The notes below the pieces were generated by a model. It saw nothing but the letters and a program-made list of their open reading frames with translations. It had not been told where the DNA came from and searched no databases. A DNA stretch of 64,000 nt, from NCBI RefSeq assembly GCF_029637705.1, contig NZ_CP121252.1, positions 3,038,001-3,102,000 of the forward strand, read 5' to 3'. Of this stretch, positions 42,079-51,713 are shown piece after piece; the stretch's first letter is position 1; each line of letters begins with the position of its first letter. The stretch is from Citricoccus muralis. Lineage in GTDB: Bacteria; Actinomycetota; Actinomycetes; Actinomycetales; Micrococcaceae. A program made the position numbers and the translations under genes.

Positions 42079-43136
42079 GGGCGCACCAGCTCGGCGAACC
42101 GGTCCAGGTCGATATTGCCGCCAGAGAGCACGACGCCGATGCGCAACGGTCCCTCTTCGGCAGACCCAGCAGCGCCCGCAGACCCAGCAGCCAACCACGC
42201 CTGGGCTCCGGCCAGGCCCAGGCATCCGGTCGGCTCGACCACCGTTTTCAGGTAGGTGGCCATGAACCGCATCTGATCCACCAGTTCGGCATCCGAAACG
42301 GTGAGGATCCCGGCAGCGTGGGCTTGCACCACCGGGAACGTCACGGCCCCCACCTGGGCGGTCTGCGCGCCGTCGGCGATGGTCTGCGGCACCGGAATCG
42401 TCACCCGTTCGCCGCGCTCCAGCGACTGCTTCACGTCGTCGCCGGCCTCGGGCTCCACCCCGTACACCGCGCACTCCGGGGCCACCGCAGCCGCCGCCAG
42501 CAGCGACCCCGCCAGCAATCCGGCCCCGCCGCAGGGCACCAACAGCGCGTCCAGCGTGGCCCGGTCAGCACCGGACATCTGCGCGACGTCCTCGAACAGC
42601 TCCAGGGCGGCCGTGCCCTGACCCGCGGCGATGTGCGGGTGATCAAACGGCGGGATGATGTGCCCGCCGGTGCCGGCGGCGAGCTGTTCCGCCATCGCCA
42701 CCCGATCCTCGGTGTAGCGGTCATAGGGGACCACCTCCGCACCGTAGCCGAGGGTGGCCTCCAGCTTGGCCGCCGGGGAGTCCTCGGGCATCACGATGGT
42801 GGCGGTGCGCCCCTGCAGGCGGGCAGCCAACGCCACCGCCTGCGCGTGGTTGCCAGAGGAGTAGGCCACCACCGGGTCCCCGGCGGGTAGCCGGTGCAGG
42901 GCGTTATAGGCGCCGCGGAACTTGAACGCGCCGATCCGCTGCAGGTTCTCGGCCTTCAAAAACACCTGCACCTCGCGCCCGGCCGTCTCGCTCCACCCCC
43001 GGTTCAGTCGCGTCGAGGTGAGCACGGGGGTGCGGTGGGCGACGCCGTCGAGCACGTCCGCGGCGGATCGGACGTCGTCGACAGTGGGCACGGCCGAGAC
43101 GGCAACAGAATCAGCGGGAAGAGCAGAATCAGACAT
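42075..43136 (-). CDS. PLP-dependent threonine/serine dehydratase family protein
   Basis: This protein of about 353 residues has the PLP lysine in IGAFKFRGAYNAL near residue 60, a phosphate-binding loop (PCGGAGLLAGSLLAAAAVAPECAVYGVEP), the substrate loop SSGNHAQAVALAA, and VVLSGGNIDLDRF at the end. It would deaminate threonine or serine to 2-oxo acids and ammonia, or racemise serine. No ACT domain is present, so it is the short, unregulated form. The ATG at 43136 follows TAGGCT by seven bases; 43184 is a less likely start. Confidence 0.88.
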   Translation of the reverse strand: MSDSALPADSVAVSAVPTVDDVRSAADVLDGVAHRTPVLTSTRLNRGWSETAGREVQVFLKAENLQRIGAFKFRGAYNALHRLPAGDPVVAYSSGNHAQAVALAARLQGRTATIVMPEDSPAAKLEATLGYGAEVVPYDRYTEDRVAMAEQLAAGTGGHIIPPFDHPHIAAGQGTAALELFEDVAQMSGADRATLDALLVPCGGAGLLAGSLLAAAAVAPECAVYGVEPEAGDDVKQSLERGERVTIPVPQTIADGAQTAQVGAVTFPVVQAHAAGILTVSDAELVDQMRFMATYLKTVVEPTGCLGLAGAQAWLAAGSAGAAGSAEEGPLRIGVVLSGGNIDLDRFAELVRP

Positions 43137-43180
43137 AGCCTTCAGCCTAGCCGCGCGACGCCCACCCACCGAAGAGGCCG

Positions 43181-43945
43181 TCACTGCGCGGTGTATCCGC
43201 CGTCCACGGGAATCGACACCCCGGTGAGGTAGCTCGCTTCGTCCGACGCCAGATACGCCACGGCCGCCGCGGTGTCAGCGGTGGTGCCCAGCCGACCCAG
43301 CGGAATCTGGGAGACCACCGCCGCCAACGCGCCCTCGGGGTCGTCCTGGTCGGAGAGCCAATCCTCGATCAGCGGCGTCTTGGTCATGCCGGGGGCCACC
43401 GCGTTGACCCGGATCCCGTGCGGGGCCAGCTCCACCGCCGCACCGCGCGTGTAGGCCAGCAGCGCACCCTTCGAGGCGGTGTAGGTGGTCAGGGTGGCCA
43501 CGCCCACGCTCGCCAGGCGGGAAAGCACGTTGATGACGGCACCGCCCCGTACCGAGAGCGGCTCGACGGCGGCGGAGGTCATCGCCATCGCCGCGAACGT
43601 GTTGATGGCGAACACCTCAGAAATCTCGGACACCGGAGTATCGGCGATCAGACCCGCGTGCCGACGCCCCGCGTTATTGACCAGCACGTCGAGCCGACCG
43701 AACCGCTCCAGCACCTCGCCCACCACCTGCGCCGGTTCGCCGGGCGCGGTCAGGTCGGCGGCGATCGCGAGCACCGGTCCAGACTCCGACTGCCCCACCC
43801 CGTCGTCGTGTCCCGAACCAGCCGTGCGGCTGGTCACCACCACCTGGAACCCGTCGGCCGCGAGCCGCTGGGCGATGGTCAGCCCGATCCCGGAGGATCC
43901 GCCGGTCACCAGCGCCACGCGCCTCTCATCCGATCCTGTGCTCAT
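43181..43945 (-). CDS. short-chain dehydrogenase/reductase
   Basis: The 254-residue classical SDR has the NAD(P) motif VALVTGGSSGIGLTIAQRLAADGF, NNAG (VLVNNAGRRHAG), and the active-site Tyr and Lys in YTASK with the upstream serine in INVLSRLASVG. The C-terminal YLTGVSIPVDGGYTAQ is typical. GGGAGG lies six bases before the ATG. The substrate is not predictable. It is the only obvious oxidoreductase in a stretch of amino-acid genes. Confidence 0.9.
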   Translation of the reverse strand: MSTGSDERRVALVTGGSSGIGLTIAQRLAADGFQVVVTSRTAGSGHDDGVGQSESGPVLAIAADLTAPGEPAQVVGEVLERFGRLDVLVNNAGRRHAGLIADTPVSEISEVFAINTFAAMAMTSAAVEPLSVRGGAVINVLSRLASVGVATLTTYTASKGALLAYTRGAAVELAPHGIRVNAVAPGMTKTPLIEDWLSDQDDPEGALAAVVSQIPLGRLGTTADTAAAVAYLASDEASYLTGVSIPVDGGYTAQ

Positions 43946-43988
43946 CGTGCCTCCCTTTGCTCGAGTCCTGGTCGCTCCCGGATACTCT

Positions 43989-45632
43989 TCACACCTCCGG
44001 GCTGCGGTGCGTGAATCGGCCGCCCACCATGGTCGCGTCCACCGGAATCGCATGAATCTCGCTGACGTCGACGTCGACCGGATGTTCCCGCAGCACCACC
44101 ACATCCGCGAGCTGGCCGGGCACCAGCCGGCCCTTGTCACGCTGCCCGGTAACCTGCGCCGACCCCACCGTCGCTGCGGCAAGGGCCTCCTGAACCGTGA
44201 TCCGCTGCCGGTGCCCGTACTCCCGACCGGCTTCAGTGAGACGCTCGACGAACGACTGGATGCCCCGCAACGGCGCCCCGGCGGTGACCGGCCGATCCGA
44301 ACTGAGCGCCAGCGGCATGCCCGATTCGAGCACGCTGCGCGCCGGTTGCGCCCATTCGGTGCGTTCCGGACCCACCGCGGCGCGGATGCCCTCTCCGAAC
44401 GTGCTGATGAAACTGGACTGCATCACGCAGGCGACGTCGAGCCGGGCCATCCGATCAATCTGGTCGGGCCGCACCACAATCCCGTGCTCCACCCGGTTCG
44501 GCACGCTCCGCGCCCCATCACGACGGCGCGCCTCCTCGATGATGTCCAGCGCCAGATCCAGAGCGGCATCCCCGACGGCGTGCAGGGCTACAGACCAGCC
44601 AGCGGCGTAGGCGGCAAGCACGCGGGCCCGCATCACCTCCGGGTCCTCCTGCAGGTAGCCGTGTTGACCGGGGCAGGCGTCATAGTGTTCGGTCACCTGC
44701 GCCGTGCGCCCAAGAATCGACCCATCGGTGAACACTTTGACCGGTCCCAACTGCAGTGCATCGTCACCCCAGCCGGTGCGCAGCCCGCCGCTGAGCCCCT
44801 GCCGCTCCGGTTCGTCGTCGTGCCCGCCCAGGCTCTGCAGCACATCGATGACCGGCATCACCTGCATCCGGGTGCGCAGGGTGCCGGCTTCACGCGCCGC
44901 CTGATAGCCGGCGAGCTCACCGGGTGCGTGGCCGATCCACCCGCCGGCCACCCCGGCGTCGGTCACGCTGGTCAGCCCCTCACGTGCGTACTGGGCGGTG
45001 GCCAAGTCCAGGGCGCGAGCGATGGTGTCGATCGAACTGGGCAACAGCAGGTCCTGGATGAGTTTCATGGCGCGCTCTTCGAGCACCCCCGTGGCACGCC
45101 CGGTCTCATCCACCACGATCCGCCCGCCGTCGATCTCCCGGTCCAGGTGCGCCCCCACCCCGGCTCGCTGCATGCCAAGCCCGCTGAGCTGGCAGGAGTG
45201 TCCGGAGGCGTGCTTGATCCACACCGGCCGCCCGTCTGAGGCCTCGTCCAAGGCGTCGGCATCGGGCACGGCCCCGCCGATCAGCACCGGGTTGAACCCC
45301 GAGGCGATCACCCATTCCCCCGGGTCGGTGTCTGCCGCCCGCGAGCGCACCACCCGGTACACGTCGTCCAGGCTGCGCACCGCCGATAGGTCCGCCTCGA
45401 TCAGGGTCATCCCGTACCAGACCGAGTGCGCGTGCGCGTCGTTGAACCCCGGCAACACCGTGCGCCCACCCAGCGACACCACCTCGCGCGCGGTCAGCCC
45501 CGCGGCGTCGTCGCCGATCGCCACCACGCGCCCGTTCAGCACCGCCATACGGTCCACCTCTGCGGGCGAATCAGTGCCCGGACCAGCACCCGTAACCACC
45601 CGGGCATCGCGCAGGATCACATCAACCAGCAT
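43989..45632 (-). CDS. YtcJ-type amidohydrolase
   Basis: The 547-residue protein has the amidohydrolase_3 pattern: VLPGFNDAHAHSVWYG (metal-binding HxH), GWSVALHAVGDAALDLALDIIEEA, RVEHGIVVRPDQIDRMARLDVACVMQSSFISTFGEG and LALSSDRPVTAGAPLRGIQSFVERLT. These enzymes hydrolyse amide or ester bonds of N-acyl or heterocyclic compounds; the substrate is unknown. The ATG at 45632 overlaps the end of the aminotransferase gene by 11 bases, so the two are coupled. Confidence 0.85.
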   Translation of the reverse strand: MLVDVILRDARVVTGAGPGTDSPAEVDRMAVLNGRVVAIGDDAAGLTAREVVSLGGRTVLPGFNDAHAHSVWYGMTLIEADLSAVRSLDDVYRVVRSRAADTDPGEWVIASGFNPVLIGGAVPDADALDEASDGRPVWIKHASGHSCQLSGLGMQRAGVGAHLDREIDGGRIVVDETGRATGVLEERAMKLIQDLLLPSSIDTIARALDLATAQYAREGLTSVTDAGVAGGWIGHAPGELAGYQAAREAGTLRTRMQVMPVIDVLQSLGGHDDEPERQGLSGGLRTGWGDDALQLGPVKVFTDGSILGRTAQVTEHYDACPGQHGYLQEDPEVMRARVLAAYAAGWSVALHAVGDAALDLALDIIEEARRRDGARSVPNRVEHGIVVRPDQIDRMARLDVACVMQSSFISTFGEGIRAAVGPERTEWAQPARSVLESGMPLALSSDRPVTAGAPLRGIQSFVERLTEAGREYGHRQRITVQEALAAATVGSAQVTGQRDKGRLVPGQLADVVVLREHPVDVDVSEIHAIPVDATMVGGRFTHRSPEV

Positions 45633-46818
45633 CGCGCACCCGATCATGCACCTCGAGGATCGCGTTCGCCAGCCGGTCCACCGCCGCGGTGGGCACCCCC
45701 GCCAGGTTGATCCGCCCCGAAGGCACGCCATACACCGCGTGGTCGATGCGCAGCCGGGCCATCTGTTCCGGGCTCAGCGGCAACCGCAAGAACATCCCCC
45801 GCTGATCCGCCAGCGCCGGCCATTCTGGCGCGTCCGAGGCCGCCGTCAACCCCCGCACCAGCCCTTCGCGCAATCCGGTGATCCGCTCCCGCATCTGGTC
45901 CAGCTCGGCACGCCACTGCGCGCGCAACCCGTCGTCGCCGAGCACCTCCGCCACCACCCGGGCACCGTGCGAAGGTGCCTGCGAGTACGCCGCCCGGGCG
46001 ATCACCTCGAGCACCCCGTGCACGTACGTACCGCGCTCCGGGTTCGACATCACGGCGACGGCGCAGCCGGTGCGTTCGCTATACAGCCCCCACACCTTCG
46101 ACGCGCTCACCGCCACGAGTCCCTCCGGCACGATCTCCAGCATCCGCCGCATCCCGGCCAGGTCCTCTTCCAGTCCGTCGCCCAGCCCGAAATAGGCGTG
46201 GTCAATCAGCGGGATCACCCCGGCCCGGTTCATCTCGTGTCCCAACTGCTCCCACACCGCCACGGGCATGGTCAGCCCGGTCGGATTGTGGCAGGCACCC
46301 TGCAACAGCAACACGTCCCCGGCCCGCGCGCCCCGCACCGCCTCGACGACGGCGTCGACGTTCAGATACCCCTCATTCTCGATGGCGTACTCCTGGATCC
46401 GCAGCCCGGCCGCCTGCAGCACCGGCACATGGTTCACGTACGCGGGAACCCCCAGGTGCACCGTGCGCTCCGGGCCGGTGATCGCCAACAGCTCGGCCAA
46501 CAGCCGCAGCGCCCCCGTCCCGCCGACCGCCTGCAGCGAGCGCGCCCGCTGGGTCAGGTCGCTGTCGCCCAGTACCAGGTCGGTGATCCCCGCATTGAAC
46601 TCGATATTGCCCGACGGGCTCGTGTACTCCTTGGTCGCGGCGATCGAGGCCAGCCGCAGCTCCGCCTCCTGCACCGCCTGCGGCACGGGGCACACCCCGT
46701 GCTCATCCCGGTACACGCCGATCACCAGGTTCAGCCGGTTCAAACGCAGGTCGGCGGCACATTCGGCCGTCAGCGCCCACAGCGGATCGAGTTGGAGGTC
46801 GGGTTGCGTCAGGAGCAT
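45622..46818 (-). CDS. class I aromatic/aspartate-type aminotransferase
   Basis: The 398-residue PLP protein has LVIGVYRDEHGVCPVPQAVQEAE, YTSPSGNIEFNAGITDLVLGD, the QGACHNPTGLTMPVAVWEQL stretch with the PLP Asn, LIDHAYFGLGDG and the PLP lysine in VAVSASKVWGLYSERTGC. The form matches the TyrB/AspC group, which swaps amino groups between aromatic amino acids or aspartate and 2-oxoglutarate. It is divergent from the class III aminotransferase and cotranscribed with the YtcJ-type gene. Confidence 0.88.
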   Translation of the reverse strand: MLLTQPDLQLDPLWALTAECAADLRLNRLNLVIGVYRDEHGVCPVPQAVQEAELRLASIAATKEYTSPSGNIEFNAGITDLVLGDSDLTQRARSLQAVGGTGALRLLAELLAITGPERTVHLGVPAYVNHVPVLQAAGLRIQEYAIENEGYLNVDAVVEAVRGARAGDVLLLQGACHNPTGLTMPVAVWEQLGHEMNRAGVIPLIDHAYFGLGDGLEEDLAGMRRMLEIVPEGLVAVSASKVWGLYSERTGCAVAVMSNPERGTYVHGVLEVIARAAYSQAPSHGARVVAEVLGDDGLRAQWRAELDQMRERITGLREGLVRGLTAASDAPEWPALADQRGMFLRLPLSPEQMARLRIDHAVYGVPSGRINLAGVPTAAVDRLANAILEVHDRVRDAG

Positions 46819-47032
46819 GAGATCGCCTCGGCTTCCGGGTCGCGCCGTCGAGCTTTGCGGTCAGCCTAGTATGCAACCACCCTCGACGAAAAGATGCACC
46901 GCCCGATGTTCACCCGCGTGTTCCCCGCCACTTTCTTTAACCGGTGCTAGCTCCTAGCCTGGAAACAATGGCACTCAGATCCGTGCGTTTCTGAAGAAGC
47001 GTCGTCATCCACGTCGAAGAGAGGTCCAGCAG

Positions 47033-48334
47033 ATGAGCAACACCGACCTGCACCCCCCGACCACCGCCACCGCCCCCCTCGTCGACGGACCCGCCCTCTG
47101 GCCGGCCCAGGCGCATACCCCCAGCGTGCTGGGACGTCAGCTCGTCATCGAGCGCGGTGAGGGTTCCTACATTCACACCACCGACGGGCGCCGTCTTTTC
47201 GACGGAACCGCCGGGCTCTGGCACGCCAATGTGGGGCATTCCCATCCGGAGTTGGCCCAGGCTGCATACTCCCAGATGCAACGGCTGGAGACTTATCACA
47301 CCTTCGCCCGCTTCACGAACGATCAGGCCCAGGCCCTGGGTGAGCGCCTGGCCAGCATCTCGCCCATCGAGCGCTCCAAGGTGATCCTGAATTCCGGAGG
47401 GTCCGACGCCATCGACGTCGCCTGCAAGCTGGCGCGCCGGCATTGGCAGCGCGAGGGTCGACCCAGCAAGCAGCTCATTCTCAGCCGCGAATTCGCCTAT
47501 CACGGCCTGCACGCCTATGGCACCTCGATCGCGGGCCTGGAGTTCAACCGTGAAGGCTACGGCACCGAGTCGCTCGTCCCGGAAACCGCGCGGGTTCCCG
47601 TGCACGACGCCGACGCCCTGGAGCGCATCATCCACGAGATCGGCGCCGACACCATCGCCGCCATCGTCACCGAGCCCGTCCAGGGCACCGGCGGGGTGAA
47701 TCCTCCCGCGCCGGGTTACCTCGACAAACTGCAACGGCTGGCCCGTGAGAACGACATCCTGATCATCCTGGACGAGGTGATCACCGGGTTCGGCCGCACC
47801 GGCACCATGTTCGCGGCCGAGCGCTACCAGGTCGACCCCGACATCGTGACCTTCGCCAAGGGGGTCACTTCCGGCTACGCGCCCCTGGGCGGCATTCTGA
47901 TCAGCCCCCGGCTGTGGGAGCCCTTCTACCGGGACTCACCGGACACCCCGGTCTTCCGGCATGGCTCCACCTACGGCGGTCACGCCACCTCCGCTGCCGT
48001 CGCCCTGGCGCACCTGGACCTGCTGGAGCGCGAGCAGCTGATCCCGCGCGTCCGCGAACTAGAAACGGTGCTGGACCAACAGCTCTCCGCCCTGGCCGAG
48101 CGAAACTCCGCGGTACAGGACGTGCGTGTGGCGGGCCTGCTCGGCGGCGTCACCCTGAATGAAAACCTCTCCGCAGAACGGGTGGCGGACGAGATCATCG
48201 AGCTCGGGTTCATCTCCCGGCCGCTGCGCGGCAACACCCTGCAGATCAGCCCGCCATTCATCATCAGCAACGACGAGCTCATCGCTTTCGTGAACGCCAT
48301 CGACGAGGCCATCACCACGGAAATGACCCGGTAG
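47033..48334 (+). CDS. class III (omega/GABA-type) aminotransferase
   Basis: The 433-residue protein has RLFDGTAGLWHANVGHSHPELAQAAYSQMQ, ILNSGGSDAIDVACKLAR, the REFAYHGLHAYG motif, DEVITGFGRTGTMFAAERY and the PLP lysine in FAKGVTSGYAPLGGILI. This family includes GABA, beta-alanine and putrescine aminotransferases. If the arginine-monooxygenase route operates, this enzyme could turn GABA into succinate semialdehyde, though it lies 7 kb from those genes. AGAGAGG lies upstream of the ATG. Confidence 0.88.
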   Translation: MSNTDLHPPTTATAPLVDGPALWPAQAHTPSVLGRQLVIERGEGSYIHTTDGRRLFDGTAGLWHANVGHSHPELAQAAYSQMQRLETYHTFARFTNDQAQALGERLASISPIERSKVILNSGGSDAIDVACKLARRHWQREGRPSKQLILSREFAYHGLHAYGTSIAGLEFNREGYGTESLVPETARVPVHDADALERIIHEIGADTIAAIVTEPVQGTGGVNPPAPGYLDKLQRLARENDILIILDEVITGFGRTGTMFAAERYQVDPDIVTFAKGVTSGYAPLGGILISPRLWEPFYRDSPDTPVFRHGSTYGGHATSAAVALAHLDLLEREQLIPRVRELETVLDQQLSALAERNSAVQDVRVAGLLGGVTLNENLSAERVADEIIELGFISRPLRGNTLQISPPFIISNDELIAFVNAIDEAITTEMTR

Positions 48335-49046
48335 CCGCATCGAGCATCAGCCACCCACCAGCTACGAGGCACCCAGCACAGACCAACCAATACACAGCAA
48401 CCCACGCGACGGCGGGGATCCGGGTGAGGGCGGCCAGCTGGTCGGCGTCCGTGCCGCCGCTCACGCTACCCCGCCCCGACACGGCACGACGTCGCGCCCG
48501 CTGCAGGTCCACCACGGCTCGGGGCGCGATCAACAGCAGCGACCACACCAACAGGTACGCCATCCCGGTCAACATCGGCCCAGGGGCCAGCCACGACACC
48601 GCCGCAACCGCCACCCCGGTGGCCAGCACCACCCACAGCCCGTACAGGTTCCGGATCAGCACCAGCATGACCGCACACAGCAGCACCAGCAGCCACAGCC
48701 AGCCGGCGGCGTAACCGAGACTCACCAACCACGCGCCACCCAGGCCCAGTAGCGCCGGCGCCGGATAGCCCGCCAGCAGGGTCGCCACCATGCCGGGCCC
48801 ACTCCGTCGCCCCCGACTCACCGTCACCCCGGAGGTGTCGGAATTCAACCGGATCCCGCTGAGTCGGCGTCCCACCAGCACCGCGACCAGGGCGTGCCCG
48901 GCCTCGTGGATCAGCGTGCCCACCTGCCGCACCATCCGGTATCCCAGCGGCGTCCACGTCACTACCAGCGCACCCACGCCGAGTGCCAGCACCACCAGCC
49001 AACTCAGCGGCGGCTGCACACTCGTCGCCCGCTCCCAGATCTCCAT
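48312..49046 (-). CDS. M50-family metallopeptidase-like membrane protein
   Basis: The 244-residue protein has about six membrane segments and the zinc motif HEAGH in TLIHEAGHALVAVLVGRRL near residue 48. No clear second-metal NPDG/LDG motif is seen, as in short M50B-like proteins of Actinobacteria. Its target is unknown. The ATG at 49046 may overlap a GTG one codon earlier. Its end overlaps the end of the aminotransferase gene on the other strand by 23 bases, and its upstream region directly meets the truncated PadR gene. Confidence 0.8.
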   Translation of the reverse strand: MEIWERATSVQPPLSWLVVLALGVGALVVTWTPLGYRMVRQVGTLIHEAGHALVAVLVGRRLSGIRLNSDTSGVTVSRGRRSGPGMVATLLAGYPAPALLGLGGAWLVSLGYAAGWLWLLVLLCAVMLVLIRNLYGLWVVLATGVAVAAVSWLAPGPMLTGMAYLLVWSLLLIAPRAVVDLQRARRRAVSGRGSVSGGTDADQLAALTRIPAVAWVAVYWLVCAGCLVAGGWLMLDAATGSFPW

Positions 49047-49074
49047 CACCACGCCACCAGATATAGCAGTCCCA

Positions 49075-49296
49075 CCTGATCCCACGCTCTACCCCCTGCT
49101 GCGCCGCCTCGATAAACAAGGGCACCTCACTAGCGAGTGGAACACCGAAGAATCCCGACCCCGCAAGTTCTACCGCACCTCCGAACAGGGCCTCCGCCTG
49201 GCCGACACCCTGCACAGCGACTGGCTCGCACTCACCACATCCCTCACCTCACTCACCCCCGAGGGCTCCCCTGAAACATCTGGAGCATCGTCATGA
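49075..49296 (+). pseudogene. PadR-family regulator lacking its N-terminal half
   Basis: The frame begins in the winged helix (PTLYPLLRRLDKQGHLTSEWNTEESRPRKFYRTSEQGLRL), the recognisable PadR C-terminal half of the domain. The start codon, helix 1 and helix 2 are missing, and the sequence abuts the promoter side of the M50-type gene at about 49050-49075. The stop overlaps the following HAAS gene start (ATGA), which is the standard PadR-HAAS arrangement. The regulator cannot be functional as it stands. Confidence 0.8.
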
Positions 49297-49357
49297 GCGC
49301 CACCCTGACCGACCGCTACTGGGCTTGCCCGCAAGTTGTGGACATGTTCTTAGTTCA

Positions 49358-50263
49358 TCAGGCCGTTGCCTGAAGTCTTTCTATCTCACCGGCTGACTGC
49401 TGTTCCCTAAGGGAATGTTCGTATTCCACCGGCGGGAGCATCCCGAGGGCCGAATGCAGTCGCCGACGGTTGTAAACCTGCTCAATCCAATGAACGACCC
49501 CAGCACGAGCTTCAGCCCGGGTAGCCCAGACACGACGGTCATAGAACTCGGTTTTCAATTTGGAGAACACGCTCTCTGCCATCGCATTATCGAAGCAAAC
49601 CCCGGTCCGGCCGACTGACTGAGCCAAGCCCAAATCCCAACAGACTTTGTACGTGTCTTCACTGGTGTACTGGGCCCCTCGATCCGCGTGAAATACCAGG
49701 CCATCAGGCTTGTGATTCTGCCGGACCAAGCACGCTCTTCGCAGCGCGGATTCAATCAGCTCGGAGTTCTGCACCCTCGACATCGACCAGCCCAGCACGC
49801 GCCGGCTATGGGCATCGGTGACCAGGCACAGATACAGCCATCCTTCCCCGGTACGTAGATACGTCACATCACTGATCCAGACCTTGTCCAGTTCGCCTTG
49901 ATCCCAGGTGCGCTTCACCCGATCTGGAATGCGATGCGGGCGTACTCCAGCGATCGTGGTCACCGGGGAGAACATTCGTGGGCTGATCCCTTCCAACCCC
50001 TGACGACGCATCGACGCAGCCACCGTTTTCCGATTGACGTTGATCCCTTCTCGGCCGAGTTGAGCACTGATCCGAGGCGCTCCATACACGTGACCAGACT
50101 CGGCATGAACGTCGCGAACCTTCGCGTCGATCTGTCGTTGACGTGCCGCACGCGGCCCGGGAGGACGACCTTCGCGACCGACCCAGGCGTAATAGCCCGA
50201 GGCGGAGACTCCTAATAATCGCGCCATGCGCTTGATTTGGTGATTGTGCTTCTCCACGTGCAT
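49358..50263 (-). CDS. IS3-family transposase, OrfB with DDE domain
   Basis: The 301-residue integrase-core protein has HTH_21-like GVSASGYYAWV and YGAPRISAQLGREGINVNRKTVAASMRRQGL, then the DDE residues in WISDVTYLRTGEGWLYL (first Asp), LVFHADRGAQYTS (second Asp) and NAMAESVFSKLKTEFYD (Glu). Its first ATG overlaps the OrfA stop (TGATG). IS3 elements normally make an OrfAB fusion by frameshifting; a GGGAAAA heptamer near the end of orfA could serve that purpose. Confidence 0.95.
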   Translation of the reverse strand: MHVEKHNHQIKRMARLLGVSASGYYAWVGREGRPPGPRAARQRQIDAKVRDVHAESGHVYGAPRISAQLGREGINVNRKTVAASMRRQGLEGISPRMFSPVTTIAGVRPHRIPDRVKRTWDQGELDKVWISDVTYLRTGEGWLYLCLVTDAHSRRVLGWSMSRVQNSELIESALRRACLVRQNHKPDGLVFHADRGAQYTSEDTYKVCWDLGLAQSVGRTGVCFDNAMAESVFSKLKTEFYDRRVWATRAEARAGVVHWIEQVYNRRRLHSALGMLPPVEYEHSLREQQSAGEIERLQATA

Positions 50264-50580
50264 CAGTTCAAACCGTTCCGGTCCTGACGCTTCTGCGCGA
50301 AGAAGCTCGCGGCTTTTCCCAGGAACTCATTGTCCTTTCTGGCCTCGTAGAGTTCCTTCGTTAGCTTCGCGTTCTCAGCTTCAAGCTCCTCGACGGTGCG
50401 TCGTTTCGTTGGCTGGCGAGACTCGCGCTCGATCTTCACCCACCGGCCAAGTGACTGTTCTCCAACGCCGATCTCTTCGGCGACAGCTCGGATGCTGCGA
50501 TCGGTATCGATCACCAATCGAGCGGCTTCTCTTTTGAATTCCGGGGTAAAGCTCCGGCGTTTACTCGTCATGGTTCTCAT
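50263..50580 (-). CDS. IS3-family transposase, OrfA
   Basis: The 105-residue protein is a typical OrfA: helix-turn-helix KRRSFTPEFKREAARLVIDTDRSIRAVAEEIGVGEQSLGRWV followed by a leucine-zipper-like coil (VEELEAENAKLTKELYEARKDNEFL). It binds the element ends and regulates transposition. The start may be the ATG at 50571. Confidence 0.93.
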   Translation of the reverse strand: MRTMTSKRRSFTPEFKREAARLVIDTDRSIRAVAEEIGVGEQSLGRWVKIERESRQPTKRRTVEELEAENAKLTKELYEARKDNEFLGKAASFFAQKRQDRNGLN

Positions 50581-51713
50581 CGTGACACCTTCCTGGTAAC
50601 AGCCACAGCCGCCACCTTGCTCAGATGTCCACTAATTCAGGGTAAGCCCACTACATCGCGGCCACCGTGAAGTCACTGCCCGCCTCAGTCCAGGAGGACG
50701 TCCGCACCGAGCTGGAAGCTTCCATTCTCGACGACGTCGACGCCCGCATTGAGGCCGGAGAAACCCCGGAAGAAGCCGAGCGCGCCGTCCTCACTGCCCT
50801 GGGTGACCCGGCCGTCCTCGCCGCCGGGTACTCCAACCAGCCTCTGCACCTCATTGGCCCCCGCTATTTCATCGCGTGGCGCCGACTGCTGAAACTGTTG
50901 CTCATCATCGTCCCGATCTGTGCCTTCGGCGGGGTCGCCTTCGCCCAGGTACTGGCCAACTCCTCCCCCGGCGAGGTGGTCGGCCAGGCCCTCGGCGTCG
51001 CCCTGGCGTCGGTGGTGCATGTGAGCTTCTGGGTCACCCTGGTGTTCGTGATCTTCGAACGTACCGGTGCCGATACGGGCACCACTTGGGACGTCGACCA
51101 GCTGCCGGATTGGCAAGACCACGGCACCGGTCGCTCCGACCTGATCGCCACCCTGGTCTTCCTGGGACTGGCCCTCGGTGCCGTCCTGTGGGATCAACTG
51201 CGCGGATTCATCCACGTAGACGGGGAATCGGTTCCGATTCTCGCGCCGCAGTTGTGGCCCTGGTGGATGGTCGGGTTACTGGGATTGCTGGTACTTGAAG
51301 CAGTTTTCGCCATCGTGCTGTATCGACGACGGCGCTGGAGCACAGCTCTCGCCGTGGCCAACACCGCCCTGGCGATCCTGTTCCTCAGCTGGGCCATGAC
51401 CCTGCTGGGGCGTGGCGACCTGTTCAGCGCCGAGCTGATCGAGCTGGCGCTGAGCAACGGGGTCAGCCAAGACACGCTGCGCACCCTCGGCGTGATTCTC
51501 GGATTCGGCATCGTGACCATCAGTGCGTGGGACATCACCGACGGCTGGTGGAAGACCCACCGCATGGGCCAGCAGATTGAGAAAGTTCCGCTGATAACCT
51601 GATGAAAATGCGCTCCCCACGCGCGTCACCCGTTTCAGCAGCACCCCAAAGGACCCACCGATGAGCTCTCTCCCGACACGATTCACTCTCCTCTTGTCGG
51701 ATGGAGCTACACA

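Larger units (their letters stand above)
49320..50650 (-). mobile_element. complete IS3-family insertion sequence, 1331 bp
   Basis: Terminal inverted repeats begin TGGGCTTGCCC at 49320 and, on the other strand, TGGGCTTACCC at 50650; both also contain GTGGACAT about 20 bases in. A 4-bp CTAC duplication flanks it (49316-49319 and 50651-50654). Two reading frames encode an IS3-type transposase. Ends, duplication and both frames look intact, so the insertion is probably recent. Confidence 0.95.
49293..51602 (+). pseudogene. HAAS/permease-prefix membrane protein, split by an IS3-family element
   Basis: The gene starts with MSATLTDRY (49293-49319), is interrupted by the insertion, and resumes after 50650. 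Removing the element and one copy of the CTAC duplication restores a continuous frame MSATLTDRYIAATVKSLP and onward. The later part shows the HAAS/DUF1700 prefix (SVQEDVRTELEASILDDVDARIEAGETPEEAERAVLTALGDPAVLAAGY) and six membrane segments to the stop at 51602. A GTG at 50667 could restart translation of most of it. Such proteins are controlled by the PadR regulator upstream, which is also broken. Confidence 0.9.
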
